Source: Candidatus Caenarcanales bacterium (GTDB lineage Bacteria; Cyanobacteriota; Vampirovibrionia; LMEP-6097). Taken from it: DNA of 64,000 bases. Where the stretch lies: NCBI GenBank assembly GCA_013216135.1, contig JABSOS010000006.1, positions 1 to 64,000 on the forward strand, in the 5' to 3' direction. The translations under genes and the position numbers were made by a program. The notes beneath the pieces were generated by a model that saw nothing but the letters and a program-made list of their open reading frames with translations, was not told the origin of the DNA and did not search any database. Every line of letters begins with the position of its first letter. Position 1 is the first letter of the stretch. Below, in pieces: positions 61,075-64,000 of the stretch.

Positions 61075-61441
61075 AACAAGCAGCTTGACCATGAAGTCTA
61101 CCAGTCTCATCTACTAAATTCCAAACAGTCGCTTCTTTAATTAAGAATCTCTTCCCTGTTTTTGAGATTCTAATGCCTGAATAATTACTGATAAAACCCT
61201 TTTCTGTTACTTCTTTTAAAAACTTTTCTCGTTCACTTCGCTCTGGTGCCTCAGCTGTTAGCCTAGAGGGCATCCCTAAAATCTCATTGTCATTCATTCC
61301 CCATAACTGTTTTGCAAGATCATTTGCAAAAATAATTTTAGGATCTGATGAATTATCATGAGCTAGTATAACCTGTTCAGGATTAAGCTATTGCTGAAAA
61401 AGGCGCAAGTAACTTGAGAAAACTAAGTCTTTTATGTCCAC
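61052..61441 (-). pseudogene. MEKHLA-domain protein with nonsense mutation
   Basis: The region from 61297 to 61052 matches the C-terminal half of the MEKHLA (PAS-like) domain: LGMPSRLTAEAPERSERE, GVRIS-like GIRISKTGKRF, EATVWNLVDETGRLHGQAACFS. Upstream, the same frame continues with LNPEQVILAHDNSSDP and KIIFANDLAKQLWG, also MEKHLA-like, but is cut by a TAG at 61388-61390 after a GTG-started leader (61441, DIKDLVFSSYLRLFQQ). One base change separates it from an intact ~129-residue gene; translation from ATG 61297 would give a truncated protein. Confidence 0.7.
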
Positions 61442-61526
61442 AAATATATTTTAGCGAAAATGAATTTTATATCATTTGAATTTCTTTGAAATCTCAGTTA
61501 GCATCAATAATACTTGAGGTTAATAG

Positions 61527-62768
61527 ATGAAAAGAAGGTCCTTTATTCTTTCAGGAGCAGCTTCTTTAGCTGCGACTGTGGCTACTGGAAATAGAAATCA
61601 AAGTGTACACGCAAAAGAAACTAAAACTGATGAAGTCAAAGATACTTTGAAAGTTACTGAAATTCATGGAACTCGTGACTTAAATGTGAGTAAGGGAATT
61701 ATTAAAACTCTTAAAAATCTTTCTCACCCGAGTATCATGCAACCTTTTTTAGACTCCTCAATGGCTCTCTATGAATCAAAAAGTATCTATAATGATGCTT
61801 TAGAGAGATTATTAAATACAAGCCCTGAGGATATTGACTCCGAAACTTATATTCAAAGTATTTCTGATACTACAGCTAGGGCTTTAGTTTTACCTTTTGC
61901 TTATGCTTTGCCGTTAGCTTCAAACAGAGCTATATCAAAAGCTTTTAATTTGTTTGACTTTCTTGAGCAGCATGGTTTTAATGATGATTTTAAAAAAGCA
62001 ATTGAACCTATTACTGGTTTTCACACACAGACTTATTTCCTGAAACTTTTTAATGAGTTTACCATTCAAGCTTTTCGTGAAATTATTTCAAAAGATTTAA
62101 ATGGCAGTTTAGCTTCAGGAAAAGATCTTAAAGATTTAAATCCTTTGACGCCTGAAAATGCTAATAAGTTTTATCGGAAATATTTGCAAAGCATGAAAAA
62201 TCAAGACTTTGCCAAAGCAATTTTAAATAGAGTTGAATCTATGCTTAATAAAAATTCTAAGCCTTTAACGGAGAAACAAAAAGAGATAATGACGAGTAGG
62301 CTCTTTCCTAAAGCAGCATCTTTCTCTATACCCTATCTATTATCATTGAACGCTTTAACGGGACTTGGTTTTTTAGTCGGAGGCTATCACCGTATAAATT
62401 TTGTGTCTGAAGCAGCTTTTGACAAGGTTGATCCAGAGAGTAAAGAGAGCGAAGTTATGCGTAAAAGAATTTATCCTTTACTCCCTACTTTCACAGCACT
62501 CTTTGGTACAAAACAGCTCGTTACTTCGGTTACTAAAAATATCCTTGATTTAAAAGATCAGGACTTAGAAGATTTATTTGTAAATGCTTTATCTTCTCTT
62601 ACTTTTGTTGGTGGGTATATAGGCTTTAAAACTCCGGCTCAAAAGATTTTAGAGAATATTTTGGGACAAGCTATTCAAGAACAGGGCTTAGATAAAGAGA
62701 AGAGTACTTGGGGAGAGAAATTCTTGGAAATCTCTGATCGTTTTCTTTTACCATCTAAGTATTTTTAA
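61527..62768 (+). CDS. Tat-exported hypothetical protein, 413 aa
   Basis: Twin-arginine signal RRSFILSGAASLAA at the N-terminus, then a large helical protein. Hydrophobic stretches (~277-300 with SLNALTGLGFLVGGY and ~350-370) may be membrane-associated. No family recognised. The Tat route implies folding, perhaps with a cofactor, before export. Confidence 0.75.
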   Translation: MKRRSFILSGAASLAATVATGNRNQSVHAKETKTDEVKDTLKVTEIHGTRDLNVSKGIIKTLKNLSHPSIMQPFLDSSMALYESKSIYNDALERLLNTSPEDIDSETYIQSISDTTARALVLPFAYALPLASNRAISKAFNLFDFLEQHGFNDDFKKAIEPITGFHTQTYFLKLFNEFTIQAFREIISKDLNGSLASGKDLKDLNPLTPENANKFYRKYLQSMKNQDFAKAILNRVESMLNKNSKPLTEKQKEIMTSRLFPKAASFSIPYLLSLNALTGLGFLVGGYHRINFVSEAAFDKVDPESKESEVMRKRIYPLLPTFTALFGTKQLVTSVTKNILDLKDQDLEDLFVNALSSLTFVGGYIGFKTPAQKILENILGQAIQEQGLDKEKSTWGEKFLEISDRFLLPSKYF

Positions 62769-62775
62769 TTTCTAC

Positions 62776-63390
62776 TTAGTCAAATTTTTCACATGAATCA
62801 TTTAAGATTCTTGTAGCTGATTCATTTTCATTTAGAAAATTGATATAGATGTCTGTTCCAAAATCTTTTGAAACACCGATGATAGGAGCCTCAACGGTGT
62901 GTGTGAATATTTTATTTCCATTTGAATTTCCTTGGTATTCTACACCTAAGTATATGCTTGGCTCATTTTCAAATCCATGTGGATCCTCTCTTTTAAGGTA
63001 AAGTTGTGAAGATATAATATTTGTATTAGGATACTTTCTATTATTTAGCCAATTTCCTTTTACTTGATATAAATTATCAGAGTCATTTTCGGAAAATCTG
63101 TGCTTCTTTAAGTAGATTTTTTTGTTACTATCAGGATTACTAAAGATTTCATTTAATTTATCCTCAAATTCGGTTTTTCTAGAGTTTCCTGTATCGGTAA
63201 ATAACCATTCTGCTTGATTTAACAAGTCAAGCTTTAACCCAAAGTGCTTGTTTAAATTCTTATGTTCATGTGTGACTTGGTGAAGTCCTGTGGGTCTGTT
63301 TAATCTTAAGTTTTTAATGAATTTGGGTGTTGAATTCTTAAGATGTGTAATCCTGCTAATAGTTTCAGCTATTGGACCAACTAAAGGCAT
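62776..63390 (-). CDS. hypothetical protein, 204 aa
   Basis: Soluble protein, beta-rich from ~95 (IYLKKHRFSENDSDNLYQVKG onward). No signal peptide. No family recognised. Ends 7 bases from the convergent Tat-exported protein gene. Confidence 0.65.
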   Translation of the reverse strand: MPLVGPIAETISRITHLKNSTPKFIKNLRLNRPTGLHQVTHEHKNLNKHFGLKLDLLNQAEWLFTDTGNSRKTEFEDKLNEIFSNPDSNKKIYLKKHRFSENDSDNLYQVKGNWLNNRKYPNTNIISSQLYLKREDPHGFENEPSIYLGVEYQGNSNGNKIFTHTVEAPIIGVSKDFGTDIYINFLNENESATRILNDSCEKFD

Positions 63391-63456
63391 AATAGCTATA
63401 AATAATACGCACTCATCAATATTGAGTCAAGATAATACAGCTAGCTTTCGTTTATC

Positions 63457-64000
63457 TTAATCTAAATTAAGTAATCTAGGAATTCTATCGAAAGAAAGCT
63501 TATCTGCTTTTTTAACTCTGTTCTTAACTTCTTCCTGAAGCATCTCAACTCTAGAATCGATTCTCTTAGTCATTTCTTGCTTACTGATAGGTTTAATATT
63601 TGGGCGTTGTTTTTGCTGTTGTTGCTTTTTAGCTTTAGTTCTTTCATTGTTTTCAACTACTTTGCTGCGCTTATAGTTAGGATAGAACTTTGATCCGATT
63701 TCTTGTTCGTCGTAACCTAATAAGTCGTCGACTTTATTAAGTTTGTCTGGTCCATCGATTTGCATTTGCTCACCAAATAAGACATCAGCTGCTTCTTCTT
63801 TAAAAATTTCCTCGCTGTGGTCCATAACTGTATTCATAACTGTATGACCTTCTTTTAATTTTTGAACTTGTCTTAGAATGTCCCTTTGGTCAATTTGAAG
63901 AATCTTAACGTTTTGTTCATTCTCTTTAGAAGTACTTTTTAGGTGAATTACTTCTTTTTCTAAACGTTGGATAACAGTTAACTGTTGGTTTAAAATCTCT
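63457..64000 (-). CDS. coiled-coil protein, 5' end beyond window
   Basis: The frame is open to the window edge (codons from 63999), so the ATG at 63837 is probably internal. The added ~54 residues form a heptad coiled coil (IQRLEKEVIHLKSTSKENEQ), followed by an acidic stretch (EEIFKEEAADVLFGEQ) and a Gln/Lys-rich segment near 63615-63640. Partial gene; family not recognised. Confidence 0.6.
   Translation of the reverse strand, partial: EILNQQLTVIQRLEKEVIHLKSTSKENEQNVKILQIDQRDILRQVQKLKEGHTVMNTVMDHSEEIFKEEAADVLFGEQMQIDGPDKLNKVDDLLGYDEQEIGSKFYPNYKRSKVVENNERTKAKKQQQQKQRPNIKPISKQEMTKRIDSRVEMLQEEVKNRVKKADKLSFDRIPRLLNLD

Noticed and set aside
1-64000. CRISPR arrays and rRNA genes
   Set aside because: No regularly spaced direct repeats with unique spacers and no rRNA-like stretch were seen.

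Overview
The window is AT-rich, densely coded bacterial chromosome. The genes point to a flagellated, Gram-negative-type heterotroph: two flagellins behind sigma-28-type promoters, a secretin and a type IV pilin-like pseudopilin, RodA, an outer-membrane LptD/OstA-like beta-barrel protein, the MEP-pathway enzyme IspH and no photosynthesis genes. The barrel protein looks most like the cyanobacterial LptD-like family, so a non-photosynthetic relative of Cyanobacteria (Melainabacteria/Vampirovibrionia type) is my best guess. That is inference from gene content, not a phylogenetic result.

Layout. 0.2-2.5 kb: two unrecognised genes. 2.5-8.3 kb (minus): arginine succinyltransferase (AST) operon, methyltransferase - M20 peptidase - astA - astD - small bridging ORF - astB. 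The expected astC and astE are absent and an M20 amidohydrolase sits where AstE would be expected. 8.8-9.9 kb: IS30-family element killed by one in-frame stop. 9.9-14.2 kb (minus): zinc-finger/histone-H1-like protein - secretin - exported protein - 57-codon ORF - degenerate tyrosine recombinase - small ORF, closed by a strong terminator. 14.3-19.7 kb: Cys-cluster protein, a histidine-kinase-like ATPase with a decayed paralogue, and two flagellins. 19.7-27.4 kb: AEC transporter, ispH, lone OppC-type permease, pseudopilin, lysS, HMG-CoA reductase, sulfotransferase. 27.5-30.8 kb: unrecognised four-gene cassette of three small membrane proteins plus a 780-residue soluble protein. 30.8-44.4 kb: housekeeping genes (trpB, M23 peptidase, rodA, LptD-like, recF, dciA-like, argB, rnc, accB, efp), with a 192-bp MITE-like inverted-repeat element between argB and rnc.

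44.6-58.06 kb: a genomic island inserted at the 3' end of tRNA-Asp(GTC). A 21-bp copy of the tRNA end recurs at the far side (44665-44685 and 58036-58056). The island carries a large serine recombinase, a group II-like reverse transcriptase coupled to a 77-residue protein, a stand-alone IS110-type C-terminal transposase domain, two structured non-coding stretches, an IS256-family element with an 8-bp target duplication inside overlapping genes, a probable PD-(D/E)XK nuclease, an AbiE type IV toxin-antitoxin pair with a perfect operator-like inverted repeat, and a GNAT acetyltransferase.

58.1-60.2 kb: a MntA/HepT toxin-antitoxin pair and threonine aldolase lie between two related ~210-bp structured repeats, each starting with a piece of the tRNA 3' end and a terminator. 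This suggests repeated accretion at the same attachment site. 60.2-64 kb: GNAT enzyme, MEKHLA-domain pseudogene, Tat-exported protein, and unknown genes including a coiled-coil gene that runs off the window.

The best candidates for something undescribed are the reverse transcriptase plus solo IS110 C-terminal domain plus structured RNA module (47.3-50.2 kb), the tRNA-end repeats around the toxin-antitoxin cargo, and the four-gene membrane cassette at 27.5-30.8 kb.
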